A DNA stretch of 64,000 nt from Candidatus Tepidifontimicrobium thermophilum (GTDB lineage Bacteria > Sysuimicrobiota > Sysuimicrobiia > Sysuimicrobiales > Sysuimicrobiaceae): the NCBI GenBank assembly GCA_031296405.1, contig JAVKKH010000012.1, positions 1 to 64,000 on the forward strand, in the 5' to 3' direction. A program made the translations under genes and the position numbers. This document shows, in pieces, positions 32,800 through 42,606 of the stretch (positions are counted from its first letter, which is position 1; the number at the start of each line of letters is the position of its first letter). Under the pieces are notes generated by a model. That model saw only the letters and a list, made by a program, of their open reading frames with translations, did not search any database and had not been told where the DNA came from.

Positions 32800-32810
32800 C
32801 CTGGACGCGT

Positions 32811-32856
<46 letters not shown>

Positions 32857-32886
<30 letters not shown>

Positions 32887-32980
32887 AAGATCTCCGAAGC
32901 CCCAACGCACCCGGGCCCGTTTCGGTCCCTAAGTCAGAAAACCGCCGACCTCCGGCCGGGGCCCCCGGCAAGTCGGCCCC
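32857..32980 (+). repeat. Direct repeat copy 1: tRNA-Ala 3' half plus 94 bases downstream
   Basis: 124 bases beginning in the tRNA T arm (TCGGCGGTTCGAA) and running past CCA. It recurs at 33028-33151 with a single difference (G at 32913, A at 33084). The offset between copies is 171 bases, with 47 unique bases between them. Confidence 0.95.
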
Positions 32981-33027
32981 AATACCTCCCGCCCCGCAAC
33001 CACGTCCTCCGACTTGCCGGGGTGGCC

Positions 33028-33151
33028 TCGGCGGTTCGAATCCGCTCGTCTCCACCAAAGATCTCCGAAGCCCCAACGCACCCAGGCCCGTTTCGGTCCC
33101 TAAGTCAGAAAACCGCCGACCTCCGGCCGGGGCCCCCGGCAAGTCGGCCCC
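33028..33151 (+). repeat. Direct repeat copy 2, contains an orphan tRNA 3' half
   Basis: Second copy of the 124-base repeat (123 of 124 identical). It includes the T arm, the 3' acceptor strand and CCA, but no 5' half, so it is not a functional tRNA. This is the pattern left by site-specific integration into a tRNA gene or by a tandem slippage duplication; no integrase gene lies nearby. Confidence 0.95.
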
Positions 33152-33304
33152 TCAGCGCCCGTGGAGCCTGCGGGAGTGCCCAGACGACTCCCCCGGGGGA
33201 GGGCCAGCGGGCGGGCCTGCGCGCCCGTGGTGAAGCTGCACCCGAGCCACCACGGGTACGCCGTGCCGGTGCGGCCGCCGGTCTGCTGTATGTCGGGAAG
33301 GGGG
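33152..33304. other. Non-coding stretch with two palindromes
   Basis: No gene is seen here; with the repeats it completes about 420 bases without a gene after the tRNA. It holds a perfect 14-base palindrome CTCCCCCGGGGGAG (33188-33201). It also holds a 9-base inverted repeat CCCGTGGTG/CACCACGGG (33224-33232 and 33248-33256). Neither is followed by a T-run, so terminator function is doubtful. Confidence 0.5.
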
Positions 33305-33714
33305 CTACCGGCCTTCCGCGGCGAGGCGCAGCAGCTCCGCCACGCCCCTTGCGGCATTCTTCCGCTGGGCGAGGTCGCGGCTTCGGATCCCCTTCACCGC
33401 GAGCTCGTCCGCGGCTTCCACCACCAACGTCCAGCTCATGCCCTCTCGGTCATTCCGCAGGTCCGTGAGGATCCCTTGCCCCTGACCGTCGCACACGTGG
33501 CCCCAGGCCCGGTTGAAGTTGCGTCCCTGAGGGCCCTCGATACAGTTGAGGGCGTGCCCGAGGTGTTGCTCCACGTAGCCCATGGTGTCCCCGCCAGCGG
33601 CAAACCCTGCATGGGTGGCCGCCGTCCGCGCCTGAACCTTCCAGGCCGGTCCGCGGCTCCTGCGGGCTGCTGCTGATGGTAGTAAGCGTGTCCTGCGGTC
33701 GCGAGGCCCACCAC
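33305..33714 (-). pseudogene. Conserved-looking exported hypothetical protein, apparent frameshift
   Basis: From about 33655 down to the TAG at 33305 one frame reads a plausible folded protein: TAATHAGFAAGGDTMGYVEQ, then HLGHALNCIEGPQGRNFNRA, WGHVCDGQGQG and a C-terminal helical region. Its natural N-terminus, a hydrophobic signal-like stretch (VVGLATAGHAYYHQQQ, from GTG at 33714), is in a different frame. Joining them needs a -1 shift, as from a one-base deletion, near 33655. It could be a pseudogene or a sequence error. Two cysteines and several histidines are conserved-looking but there is no CxxCH. Function unknown; the downstream cupredoxin-side context is periplasmic redox. Confidence 0.45.
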
Positions 33715-33869
33715 GAGGACAACGACCGCGATCCACTGCGTCTCCGCACCTCCCGTCGAGCGCCTCGAGCTCCATCCTGGAGGGGTGGTTCACACCTCTG
33801 TCACGGGCTTAGTACCGCGGTCGCCGCGATCCCTCCCTTACTCCCCCGCCTGTCCCGCCCGTCAGAAGC

Positions 33870-34286
33870 TCACGGCGGCCGGACCACAAACGCGCCGGTC
33901 ATGCCCTGAGCCGCGTGCTGGCCCACGCTGCAGATGAAGCCGACCTGCCCCGCGGCCACCCGGGGAACGGTGAACTCCACCTCCGCCCGCTTGCCCACAT
34001 CCACGAACACGAACCGGCGGCCGTCCGCGGTGGTGCCCTGCCGGAACTCACCCCGCACCACCAGCTCCGTGTGGTTGAACAGCTCCGAGGCGATGTTGTG
34101 GGGGCGCTGGGTGTCCTCGTTCACCAGCTCCAGCACCACCCGCTCCCCCTGTCGGAGCTGGATCAGGCTGGGCTCGAACTTGAACGAGGTCAGGGAAACG
34201 CGGATCACCCGCGGTGCGGGGCCCGCGGTCACCCCCGCAGTTACCCACCCCATCACCAACAGGGCCAACAGCATCGTCCGGACCAC
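33870..34286 (-). CDS. Exported plastocyanin/azurin-like cupredoxin
   Basis: A 138-residue protein with a signal peptide (MLLALLVMGWVTAGVTAGPA) and a cupredoxin fold. Type 1 copper ligands are visible: a histidine in QRPHNIAS, then CSVGQHAAQGM with cysteine, histidine and methionine in C-X4-H-X4-M spacing. It is a likely periplasmic one-electron carrier that could serve the cytochromes of this window. The start chosen is GTG at 34286 with GGAGG upstream; longer in-frame starts at 34334 and 34364 would add a non-signal extension. Confidence 0.85.
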   Translation of the reverse strand: MVRTMLLALLVMGWVTAGVTAGPAPRVIRVSLTSFKFEPSLIQLRQGERVVLELVNEDTQRPHNIASELFNHTELVVRGEFRQGTTADGRRFVFVDVGKRAEVEFTVPRVAAGQVGFICSVGQHAAQGMTGAFVVRPP

Positions 34287-34388
34287 GGTCGCCGTCCTCC
34301 TCTCCCTGGCGTGCACCGCACGGTGCGGACCCATGGAACCGGAAACCTGTAACGTCCGCTTCACGCCGGGAAACCCGCGGACCGGTGT

Positions 34389-35099
<711 letters not shown>

Positions 35100-35105
35100 G
35101 GTCTT

Positions 35106-35891
35106 TTATCCGAGGGCTTCCGCCTTGACCTTCCGGGTGCCCAGGTACGCCTCGATGACCCGCGGGTCGTTCTGCACCTGCTCGGGTGTGCCCTCGGAGA
35201 TCTTTTCCCCGTAGTCCAGCACCGTCACCCGGTCCGAGATGGTCATCACCACCCGCATGTGGTGCTCGATGAGCAGAATGGTGATCCCCAGCTCGTCCCG
35301 CAAGCGCCGGATGAACTGGATCATCTCCGCGGTCTCCGCGGGGTTCATGCCTGCGGTGGGCTCGTCCAGCAGCAGGAGCTTGGGCCGGGTGGCTAACGCC
35401 CGGGCCAGCTCCAGCTTTCGCTGCTCCCCGTACGGCAGGTTGCGGGCCAGCAGATCCCCCCGGCCGGCGAGCCCCACGAATTCCAACAGCCGCCGGGCCT
35501 CCGCGTGGGCCCACCGTTCCTCCCGACGCACCGCGGGGCTGGCCAGCACCGCGCCCACCCAGGTGGACCGCAGGTGCATGTGCAGCCCTACCAGCACGTT
35601 CTCCAGGGCCGTCATGTTGGCGAAGAGGCGGATGTTCTGGTAGGTACGGGCGACCCCGAGGTGCGCGATCTCGTCCGGCCGCAGGCCGTCCACCCGTTGG
35701 CCGGCAAACCAGATCTCGCCCTCGTCGGGGCGGTAGAACCCCGTGACGCAGTTGAACAGGGTGGTTTTACCCGCCCCGTTGGGGCCGATGACGCTGTGGA
35801 TGGCCCGCTCCTCCACCTCCAGGTCCAGGGCCCGGATGGCCACCAGCCCGCCGAACCGCTTGGTCATCCGCCGGGTGACCAGGATGGCCAC
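35106..35891 (-). CDS. livG: Branched-chain amino acid ABC transporter ATPase LivG
   Basis: A 261-residue ATPase: TKRFGGLVAIRALDLEVEE, Walker A GPNGAGKTTLFN, ARTYQNIRLFANMTALENV, signature region YGEQRKLELARAL, Walker B LLLDEPTAGMNP, and the C-terminal extension typical of LivG. The chosen GTG at 35891 lies just after the livM stop at 35893; GGAGGGGGG is about 12 bases upstream. Confidence 0.92.
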   Translation of the reverse strand: MAILVTRRMTKRFGGLVAIRALDLEVEERAIHSVIGPNGAGKTTLFNCVTGFYRPDEGEIWFAGQRVDGLRPDEIAHLGVARTYQNIRLFANMTALENVLVGLHMHLRSTWVGAVLASPAVRREERWAHAEARRLLEFVGLAGRGDLLARNLPYGEQRKLELARALATRPKLLLLDEPTAGMNPAETAEMIQFIRRLRDELGITILLIEHHMRVVMTISDRVTVLDYGEKISEGTPEQVQNDPRVIEAYLGTRKVKAEALG

Positions 35892-35892
35892 G

Positions 35893-37554
35893 CTAGGCGC
35901 CCCCCTCCGTGGCCGCACCCACGGGCGTCCGGGCCAGTCCCGCCGGTTCCTCCTCCGCCGCGTGCAGCTCCCGCCGCTGGGCCGCCGCGGGCAACAGCCC
36001 CTCGGGCCGCAGCAGCATCATGGCCACCAGGACAGCTCCGTAAACCAGGAACCGGAACTCGCCGAACTCCCGCAGCAACTCCGGAAGCCCGATGAGCACC
36101 GCGGAACCCACGATCACCCCGGGGATGCTGCCCATCCCGCCCACGATGATGAGGGCCAGTACCTGGATGGAGATCAGCAGCTGGAAGCTGTGGGGGAACA
36201 CCGAGCCGACCATCACCGCGAAGATGGCCCCTCCCACGCCCGCGAAGGCCGCGCCCAGGCCGTACGCCAGGAGTTTGACGCTCACCAGGTTGATCCCCAG
36301 CGCCTCCGCCACGTCCTCGTCCTCCCGGATGGCCATCCAGGCCCGGCCCAGCCGGGAGTCCTGCAGCCGCCACGCCACGTAGGCCACCACCGCGGACGCC
36401 ACCACCGTCAGGTAGTACAGGTGCTGCGGTCCGGAAAATTCGAAGCCCGCCAGCACCGGTTTCGGGATCGCCAGGACCCCCTGGGATCCGCCGAACCAAG
36501 GCCGCAGGGCGTCGGACAGGACCAGCAGCCGCACGATCTCCCCGAACCCCAGGGTAGCGATGGCCAGGTAGTCCCCGCGGATCCCCAGTACCGGGATCCC
36601 CAGGATCACGCCCGCGATCAGGGAGACCAGCACCGCAACGGGGACTGCCGCCCAGAAGGACCAGTGGGCGATCCCGTGATCGCCCACCGAGGTCAGAAGC
36701 CCCACGGTGTAGGCACCGATGGCGAAAAACGCCACGAACCCCAGGTCCAGCAGACCCGCCAGCCCTACCTCCAGGTTAAGCCCCAGTCCCATGAGGGTGT
36801 ACAGGCCCACGATCACCAGCACCTGCGCCACAAACGGGCCGCCGGCGATCGGGAGGGCCGCCAGCAACAGGACGCCCACGAAGCTCCACAGCACCCGCTG
36901 GGCCTTCGGGGGAAGGGCAACCCTGCCCGCCCGACCCCAAGACGCCTGCCGCAGAGCCGCGAGGGCCGCAGAGAACGCGAATGTGGCCGCGATCCCCTGG
37001 GCGGTCGGTCCCCCGCCTGCCACGAACAGCCAGTCCCGGACCGGCGCGAGGGGTTCGGGCTGCAGGACCAGCAGCACGAGCTCTTGGAACAGCGCGAGGC
37101 TGAGCGCGGCCGCGGCCCCCACCAGAATCGGCCGGACTACCCGTGCAGGCGTGCACGCGCCCGCACCACCCACGAGGCCCACCCCTGCGCCAACGGCCAC
37201 GGCGGCTGCCCAGGCCACCCGCGCCGGTTGGCCCCCAGAAAGTAGCTGGAACAGGGCCGGCGAGGCGTTGACGAACATGGTCCGCAGGTCCACCAGCGAC
37301 CGCAGCCACACCAGCAGGCCCACGCAGAACCCCACCGTCGCCCCCGCCAGCAGCCCGGCCCACAGCCGGCCTACAAGGCTTGCCGAAAAGCGGCGGGCCG
37401 CGGTCCAGCCGCTGGCCAGCAGGACCGCCAGGAGGAGCACCTGGCCCGCGGACAGAACCCCGTCCACCACCCACCGGCCGTGCAGGGCCTCCACCAGGCC
37501 CACCAGGCTCACGAACCACGCTACCGCGCCGAACACCAGCCCCACACGCCACAC
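35893..37554 (-). CDS. livM: LivM-type permease with an extra N-terminal membrane region
   Basis: A 553-residue permease. Residues from about 225 on match LivM (GLYTLMGLGLNLEVGLAGLL, IRGDYLAIATLGFGEIVRLL, RAWMAIREDEDVAEALGIN). The first 220 residues add about six hydrophobic segments not present in ordinary LivM (about 300-350 residues). They may have arisen by fusion of another membrane protein. It follows livH by two bases, so the long frame is tightly embedded. Confidence 0.88.
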   Translation of the reverse strand: MWRVGLVFGAVAWFVSLVGLVEALHGRWVVDGVLSAGQVLLLAVLLASGWTAARRFSASLVGRLWAGLLAGATVGFCVGLLVWLRSLVDLRTMFVNASPALFQLLSGGQPARVAWAAAVAVGAGVGLVGGAGACTPARVVRPILVGAAAALSLALFQELVLLVLQPEPLAPVRDWLFVAGGGPTAQGIAATFAFSAALAALRQASWGRAGRVALPPKAQRVLWSFVGVLLLAALPIAGGPFVAQVLVIVGLYTLMGLGLNLEVGLAGLLDLGFVAFFAIGAYTVGLLTSVGDHGIAHWSFWAAVPVAVLVSLIAGVILGIPVLGIRGDYLAIATLGFGEIVRLLVLSDALRPWFGGSQGVLAIPKPVLAGFEFSGPQHLYYLTVVASAVVAYVAWRLQDSRLGRAWMAIREDEDVAEALGINLVSVKLLAYGLGAAFAGVGGAIFAVMVGSVFPHSFQLLISIQVLALIIVGGMGSIPGVIVGSAVLIGLPELLREFGEFRFLVYGAVLVAMMLLRPEGLLPAAAQRRELHAAEEEPAGLARTPVGAATEGGA

Positions 37555-37556
37555 GG

Positions 37557-38633
37557 CTACGCCCTCTTAGCCGCGAGGCGCTCGCCCAGGATCCCCTGGG
37601 GCCGGAAGATGAGCACCATGACCAGCATGGTGAAGGCGATCACGTCCTTCAGCTGGTAGGGCGCCACGATCCCCAACCCGTCCAGGAACAGGGCGGGCCC
37701 CACCGACTCCACCACGCCCAGGAAGAGGCCGCCCAGCATAGCGCCCGGGATGTTCCCGATGCCGCCCAGCACCGCGGAGGTGAAGGCCTTGATCCCTGGC
37801 ACGAACCCCATGAAGAAGTGCACCTGCTTGAACACCAGCGCGTACAGGATCCCTGCTGCCCCCGCTGCGGCTCCCCCGATAGCGAAGGTGAGCACGATGA
37901 TGCGGTCCACGTCGATCCCCATGAGGGCCGCGGCGTCCTTGTCCTCGGACACCGCCCGCATCGCCTTGCCCACCTTGGTCCGCATCACGAACTGGTAGAG
38001 GGCGAACATCAGCACCGCGGCGCTGGCCAGGACCACCGCCTGCGTTCGCAACACGCCAATCCCCAGGATCTGCCACTCGCCCTTGAACAGCTGGAACTCC
38101 GGGTACGCCTTGAACCCCGAGCCGTACAGGCCCCGGAACGCGTACTGGAGGAAGAAGGAAGCGCCGATGGCGGTGATGAGGGGCACCAAGCGCGGAGCCC
38201 GGCGCAGGGGCCGGTAGGCCACCCGCTCCACCAGCACCGCGACCCCCGTGGACACCGCCGCGGCCACGGCCACCAGCAGCAGGAGGCTGAGGATCGGGTG
38301 CCGGTCGAGGAAGCCCGAGGCCGCCAGGGGGGCAGCCACGAAGTACGCGGTGTAGGCCCCGCTCATGAACACCTCTCCGTGGGCGAAGTTGATCATCCGC
38401 AGGATGCCGTACACCATCGTGTAGCCCAGGGCGATGAGGGCGTAGATCCCTCCCTGGGCGAGGCCGAAGACCACGAAGTCCACCCACTGCTCCCCCGTGT
38501 ACCGGCCCAGGCGCAGGGTCCCCACCGTCCCCCACACCACGACCACGATGACCGCGAGCCGGAAGGCCCACAGGAAGGCGTCCACGAAGTTCAGCCGCCT
38601 CGCTACGGGCCGCCGCAACGCGCCCGCCGCCAC
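37557..38633 (-). CDS. livH: Branched-chain amino acid ABC transporter permease LivH
   Basis: A 358-residue permease: GLAQGGIYALIALGYTMVYG, RMINFAHGEVFMSGAY, MRAVSEDKDAAALMGIDVD and KAFTSAVLGGIGNIPGAMLG are the LivH signatures. GTG at 38633 is chosen because GGGAGGTCGGGAAC stands directly before it; upstream sequence in frame overlaps a hairpin. An N-terminal leader of about 50 residues precedes the usual start of LivH. Confidence 0.92.
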   Translation of the reverse strand: MAAGALRRPVARRLNFVDAFLWAFRLAVIVVVVWGTVGTLRLGRYTGEQWVDFVVFGLAQGGIYALIALGYTMVYGILRMINFAHGEVFMSGAYTAYFVAAPLAASGFLDRHPILSLLLLVAVAAAVSTGVAVLVERVAYRPLRRAPRLVPLITAIGASFFLQYAFRGLYGSGFKAYPEFQLFKGEWQILGIGVLRTQAVVLASAAVLMFALYQFVMRTKVGKAMRAVSEDKDAAALMGIDVDRIIVLTFAIGGAAAGAAGILYALVFKQVHFFMGFVPGIKAFTSAVLGGIGNIPGAMLGGLFLGVVESVGPALFLDGLGIVAPYQLKDVIAFTMLVMVLIFRPQGILGERLAAKRA

Positions 38634-38661
38634 GTTCCCGACCTCCCTCCCGAGCAAAGGA

Positions 38662-38696
38662 GAGGGCGGGGGAAGCGCGGACTCCCCCGCCCCCTC
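38662..38696 (-). terminator. GC-rich hairpin between livK and livH (partial terminator)
   Basis: Inverted repeat with arms 38662-38673 and 38683-38696 in the 74-base gap after livK. On the minus strand it is followed by TCCTTTGC, a weak T-tract. Such hairpins after the binding-protein gene often lower downstream expression, keeping binding protein in excess over permease. Confidence 0.55.
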
Positions 38697-38707
38697 GACC
38701 GTGCCGC

Positions 38708-39970
38708 CTACCTCTTCATGGACCAGACCTTCTTGGGATCCACCCCTGGGTTCCACTTCGCGGGGTCCGCGGAGATGGTCTGGTAGACGGCGATCTTCGG
38801 GTCCGCGCAGTCGCCGTACGGGTTGCAGGTGAGGTTACCGGTGATCCCCGGGAAGTTCCGGGTGGCGAACAGCGCGTCCCGTAGGGCCTTGCGGCCGATG
38901 TAGGTGTTGCCCTGCGCGTCCTTCTTCGCCACCTTCTCGATGGCCGCGAAGATCATCATGGCCGCGTCGTAGGCGTGGGCGTGGAAGGCGCTCAAGGGCT
39001 TTTCCCCGTACTTCTTCTGGTGCTTGTCCAAAAACTGCTGGTACTTCGGCCCCAGGGCCTCCACGGACAGGTCCGGGCTGGAGTTGTACACCCCGCGGGC
39101 CGCCTCCCCCGCGGCCTTCCAGAAGTCCGGGGAGAAGGTGCCGTCCGCGCTCATCAGCTTGACGTTCTCCAGTCCCGCCACTTCCTTCGCCTGGCGGGTG
39201 ATGTGCCCGCCCGCGGCGATGAAGATGGGGTAGTAGATGAGCTGCGGCCTGCCGGCGGCGATCCGGGTCAGCACGGGACGCATGTCCGTGTCGGTAGGCG
39301 AGACGGCCTCCTGGGAGGTGATGGTGCCGCCCAGCCGCTTGAACACGTCCGCGAACACGTTCGCCAGCCCCTCCGCGTAGGGGCTACCGTCGTGGATGGT
39401 GGCCGCCCGCCGCACGCCCAACACGTGGTAGACGAACTGCGCGGCGGCCCGCCCCTGCACCAGGTCGTTGTGGGCAGTGCGGAGGTAGCAGGCGTACTCC
39501 GGGCCCCGTTTGGGGTCCGTGAGCCTGGGCGCGGTGTTGGACGGGGAGACCGTCACGATGCCCTGCTTGCACAGGATGGGTGCCCCGGGGACCGCCTCGC
39601 TGGAGCAGCTGCTGCCGATGGCAGCCACGATCTGGCGGTTGGCGGCGAGCTTGGTGGCCGCGGTGGTGCCGCCCTCCGCGTTGCACCCAGTGTCCTCTCC
39701 GATGAGCCGCACGGGGTGGCCGGCCACCGTCTTCTTGTCGTCGATGGCGATTTCGATCCCGCGCCGGCTGTCGACCCCCAGGCTGGCGTCGGGACCAGCC
39801 ACCACCAGCCAGTACGCGATCACGATGGGCTGCCCGCGGGCCACGCGGACCACGCCCCAGTCGTCCGTCACCGGCCCCATCCGGACCGGAGCCGCATAGG
39901 TCACCGCCCAGGACGTGACGGCGACCAGCACCGCCACCAGGACGGCCCAAGTCGCTCTGGCCTTCCTCAT
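38708..39970 (-). CDS. livK: Branched-chain amino acid-type substrate-binding protein
   Basis: A 420-residue periplasmic binding protein with a signal peptide (residues about 1-27) and the type I fold: GPDASLGVDSRRGIEIAIDD, AAIGSSCSSEAVPGAPILC, TVSPSNTAPRLTD, and a C-terminal TGNLTCNPYGDCADPKIAVYQ. Several cysteines can form disulfides. Ligand is not predictable. ATG at 39970 with GGGGGG upstream. It is the first gene of livKHMGF. Confidence 0.92.
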   Translation of the reverse strand: MRKARATWAVLVAVLVAVTSWAVTYAAPVRMGPVTDDWGVVRVARGQPIVIAYWLVVAGPDASLGVDSRRGIEIAIDDKKTVAGHPVRLIGEDTGCNAEGGTTAATKLAANRQIVAAIGSSCSSEAVPGAPILCKQGIVTVSPSNTAPRLTDPKRGPEYACYLRTAHNDLVQGRAAAQFVYHVLGVRRAATIHDGSPYAEGLANVFADVFKRLGGTITSQEAVSPTDTDMRPVLTRIAAGRPQLIYYPIFIAAGGHITRQAKEVAGLENVKLMSADGTFSPDFWKAAGEAARGVYNSSPDLSVEALGPKYQQFLDKHQKKYGEKPLSAFHAHAYDAAMMIFAAIEKVAKKDAQGNTYIGRKALRDALFATRNFPGITGNLTCNPYGDCADPKIAVYQTISADPAKWNPGVDPKKVWSMKR

Positions 39971-40170
39971 CGCATCAGCCCCCCTTGCTGGCAGTTTTTG
40001 TGCACGCGCACGTGAGTGTACGAAGGCTCCGTTGCCCTACGGACCTCACCCCCTTTCGAACGTGCGTTTGCAGCCTGGCAGACCCGACCCAGCAACCTAG
40101 GCTTCGCTAACCTTCGCCCCACTCCTCCCGGCGCCGCCGCGGGGCCCGGTAGCCACCGCATCCCGGAAGA
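39971..40170. other. Intergenic region upstream of livK
   Basis: 200 bases between the divergent deacetylase gene's stop and livK. A TACACT -10-like hexamer is present on the minus strand, but no matching -35. A small hairpin TCCGT/ACGGA follows part-way. No riboswitch or T-box could be recognised. Confidence 0.3.
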
Positions 40171-41358
40171 TCAGCGCGCCAGCTCGCCCACCGGTACGAG
40201 CCGGACCCCCGCGCGTTCCATCTCCGGCACCATCTCCGCCAGCACCTCCGCGGTGTGGGGCCGGTTCGCGTGCCCGATCGCCACGGCGCTGCCGTGGCGT
40301 CGCGCGAGTTCCACCAGCTGCCGGATCTGGGTCCGGACCGCCTCGGGCGAAGGGTCGTTGTCCAGGAACACCATACGCCGGGCCACCCTCACCCCCAGTT
40401 CCTTCGCCACCACCTCCGCGGAACTTTTCGGCGTGGTGCGGGAGTCCACGAAGAACATCCCGTCTTCCCGCAGGGCCCGCAGCACCGCCCTCATCACCCT
40501 CGGATCGGCGGTGGCCTTCGAGCCCATGTGGTTGTTGACCCCCACCGCCCCGGGTACAGCCCGCAGGGCGGACTTTACGGTGCGGACGATGTCCTCCTCC
40601 GCCATGTCCACCCGGACGGCTAGCTCACCCAACTGAGACGCCAGCTCGGGGTCTTCCGGTTCCATAGGCAGGTGCAGGAGGACTTCCAGGCCGGCCTGCC
40701 GGGCCCTGCGGGCCAGTTCCTCCGAGTGCGGGAGCCCCGGCAGGATGGCCAGGGTCAACGGCCGGCCGACTCTCAGGGCGCGGTCAAGCTCGTCCAGCCG
40801 CATCCCCGCGTCGTCCAGTACCACCGCGACCCGGACCTGCGGGGAGCTTTTGTCCTCGGAAGGCCGCAGGTGGACCCGCAACACAGGCAAGACCTTGCCC
40901 TGGTGCTCCAGCCCCACCTCCAGCACTTGCCCACGGCCTTCCGGACGGCTGGCCAGCAGGACTCCGCCTGCGTCCTCGGCGGCCTTCACCAGGGCACCGG
41001 TGGCGGCCTTAACGTTGGCGCCGGCCGGCAGCTGGACCCGGTAACGGGCCCGCCGCCAGACGAGGGAGCCGTCCTGCCTCGCCTCGCTGCCCAGCGCCTC
41101 CCAGCGGGATCCCGCGGGCAGAGCCTCCAAAACCTTCCCCCGCAGGGCTGCGGCCTCTGGCTCCGCGTCCAACCCGGCGGGTGCCGGCGGCGGTGTCGAG
41201 GTCTGCACGCGCGGGGGCGTGGGAAGCTGGGCGGGCCGCTGCGCCGGCGGCCGCGTGCACGCAAAAGCCAGCCCGGCCACCGCACCCGCCACCGCCAACA
41301 GCCACAACCAGGGGCCCGAAGGACGCCTGCGACGGCGTGGCGGCCGGGTTCTCGTCAC
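40171..41358 (-). CDS. Divergent polysaccharide deacetylase family protein (YibQ-like)
   Basis: A 395-residue protein with a basic N-terminus, one membrane anchor, and a Pro-rich linker. The C-terminal domain (from about residue 175) is of the PF04748 type: VAVVLDDAGMRLDEL, LAILPGLPHS, LLHLPMEPEDPE, VGVNNHMGSKATAD, FFVDSRTTPKS and AIGHANRPHT. Family members sit beside envC and ctpA and are thought to act in the cell wall. GTG at 41358, 3 bases after ctpA's stop. Confidence 0.88.
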   Translation of the reverse strand: MTRTRPPRRRRRPSGPWLWLLAVAGAVAGLAFACTRPPAQRPAQLPTPPRVQTSTPPPAPAGLDAEPEAAALRGKVLEALPAGSRWEALGSEARQDGSLVWRRARYRVQLPAGANVKAATGALVKAAEDAGGVLLASRPEGRGQVLEVGLEHQGKVLPVLRVHLRPSEDKSSPQVRVAVVLDDAGMRLDELDRALRVGRPLTLAILPGLPHSEELARRARQAGLEVLLHLPMEPEDPELASQLGELAVRVDMAEEDIVRTVKSALRAVPGAVGVNNHMGSKATADPRVMRAVLRALREDGMFFVDSRTTPKSSAEVVAKELGVRVARRMVFLDNDPSPEAVRTQIRQLVELARRHGSAVAIGHANRPHTAEVLAEMVPEMERAGVRLVPVGELAR

Positions 41359-41361
41359 AGC

Positions 41362-42564
41362 TCACCGGTTCCGGAGGACTTCCACCGCTTTGCGCAGCTG
41401 CTCCAGCCGGATGGCCTCCACCTCGCGGTCGGTCTTCCCCTCCACCCGGTCGCCCGCCAGCACGTCCGGCTGGATCCCCTTGCGGTGGATGTCCCGGCGC
41501 TTGGGGGTGAGGTACTTGGCGGTCGTGATGGTTGCTCCGCGGCCCCCGGGCAGGTCCACCACGGTGGTGATGACCCCCTTCCCGAAGGTCCGCTGGCCCA
41601 CCAGCACCCCGGCCCCGGTGTCCTGCAGAGCGCCCGCCACGATCTCGCTGCACGAGGCGGTGCCCTCGTTCACCAGCACCACCACGGGCTTGCGGTACTT
41701 CTCCCGCGGGGTGGCGTTTACCGTGCGGGTCCGGCCGTCCCGGTCCACCTCGTGCACGATGGGCCCCCTCGGAACGAACCAGTCCGCCACCGCGGTGCAC
41801 TGGTCCACCAGCCCTCCCGGGTTGAAGCGCAGGTCCAGAACAAGCCCGCGGGTGTTGCGGGCCTCGAGACGCCGGAGTTGCGCGGCGAACCGTTCCGCGG
41901 TGTCTTGGTTGAACGCCAGGATGCGCACGTAGGCGGCCTGCGCATCCCGTACCACCCGACGCTCCGCGTCGGTGAGGGCCTCCTCCCCTTGCACGCTCAC
42001 CACCTCGATCCGCGCCCGGGTGATGGAGACCTCGAAGGTACGGTCCCCGCGCTGGATCCGGAGGCGCACCGTGGTGCCCTCCGGCCCCCGGATCCGGGCC
42101 ACCGCCTCCTCGATGGGCATGTCACGAGTGGGGACTCCGTCCACGTGGGTGATGTGGTCGCCGGCCCGCAACCCCGCCTTGGCGGCGGGGGTATCCGGAA
42201 TCGGGGCCACCACCAGGAGCCTGCTGTCCTTCTTCTCGATGAAGATCCCGACTCCGTAGAAGAAGCCCCGGAAGTCCTCGCGGAACCTGCGGTAGCCCTG
42301 CGCGTCGAAAAAGGCGGTGTAGGGGTCGTCGAGGGCCTGCAGCATCCCGCGGGCGGCGCCGTCGTACAGCTTCCGCCAATCCAGGTTGCGCTGGATGTAG
42401 CTGCGCTGCAGGTGGTCTGCCAGGACCTGCAGCATCCGCTGCCCCTCCGTGCGGGCGTCCGCCGCGGAGGCCTGCCGCAGGCCCAGGGCGTACCCCGCGG
42501 AGAACACCACGGACAGCACCACCACGATCGCCAGGCCCGACAGCACCGGGTTGCCACGCTTCAT
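41362..42564 (-). CDS. C-terminal processing peptidase (S41, CtpA)
   Basis: A 400-residue exported serine protease with an N-terminal membrane anchor, a PDZ domain (GVGIFIEKKDSRLLVV, KAGLRAGDHITHVDG) and the S41 catalytic core. The catalytic serine lies in EGTASCSEIVAGALQD and the lysine in RTFGKGVI. It cleaves C-termini of periplasmic or extracellular proteins. Start ATG at 42564; GTG at 42567 directly before it is equally possible. It follows an M23 peptidase, a common CtpA partner. Confidence 0.92.
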   Translation of the reverse strand: MKRGNPVLSGLAIVVVLSVVFSAGYALGLRQASAADARTEGQRMLQVLADHLQRSYIQRNLDWRKLYDGAARGMLQALDDPYTAFFDAQGYRRFREDFRGFFYGVGIFIEKKDSRLLVVAPIPDTPAAKAGLRAGDHITHVDGVPTRDMPIEEAVARIRGPEGTTVRLRIQRGDRTFEVSITRARIEVVSVQGEEALTDAERRVVRDAQAAYVRILAFNQDTAERFAAQLRRLEARNTRGLVLDLRFNPGGLVDQCTAVADWFVPRGPIVHEVDRDGRTRTVNATPREKYRKPVVVLVNEGTASCSEIVAGALQDTGAGVLVGQRTFGKGVITTVVDLPGGRGATITTAKYLTPKRRDIHRKGIQPDVLAGDRVEGKTDREVEAIRLEQLRKAVEVLRNR

Positions 42565-42606
42565 CACCCAGACCCCCTTACAGACGTGGGCGGTGTCCTC
42601 CCCGGC

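Noticed and set aside
39971-40170. Riboswitch or T-box upstream of livK
   Set aside because: No recognisable aptamer core, T-box sequence or terminator could be found; only weak hairpins.
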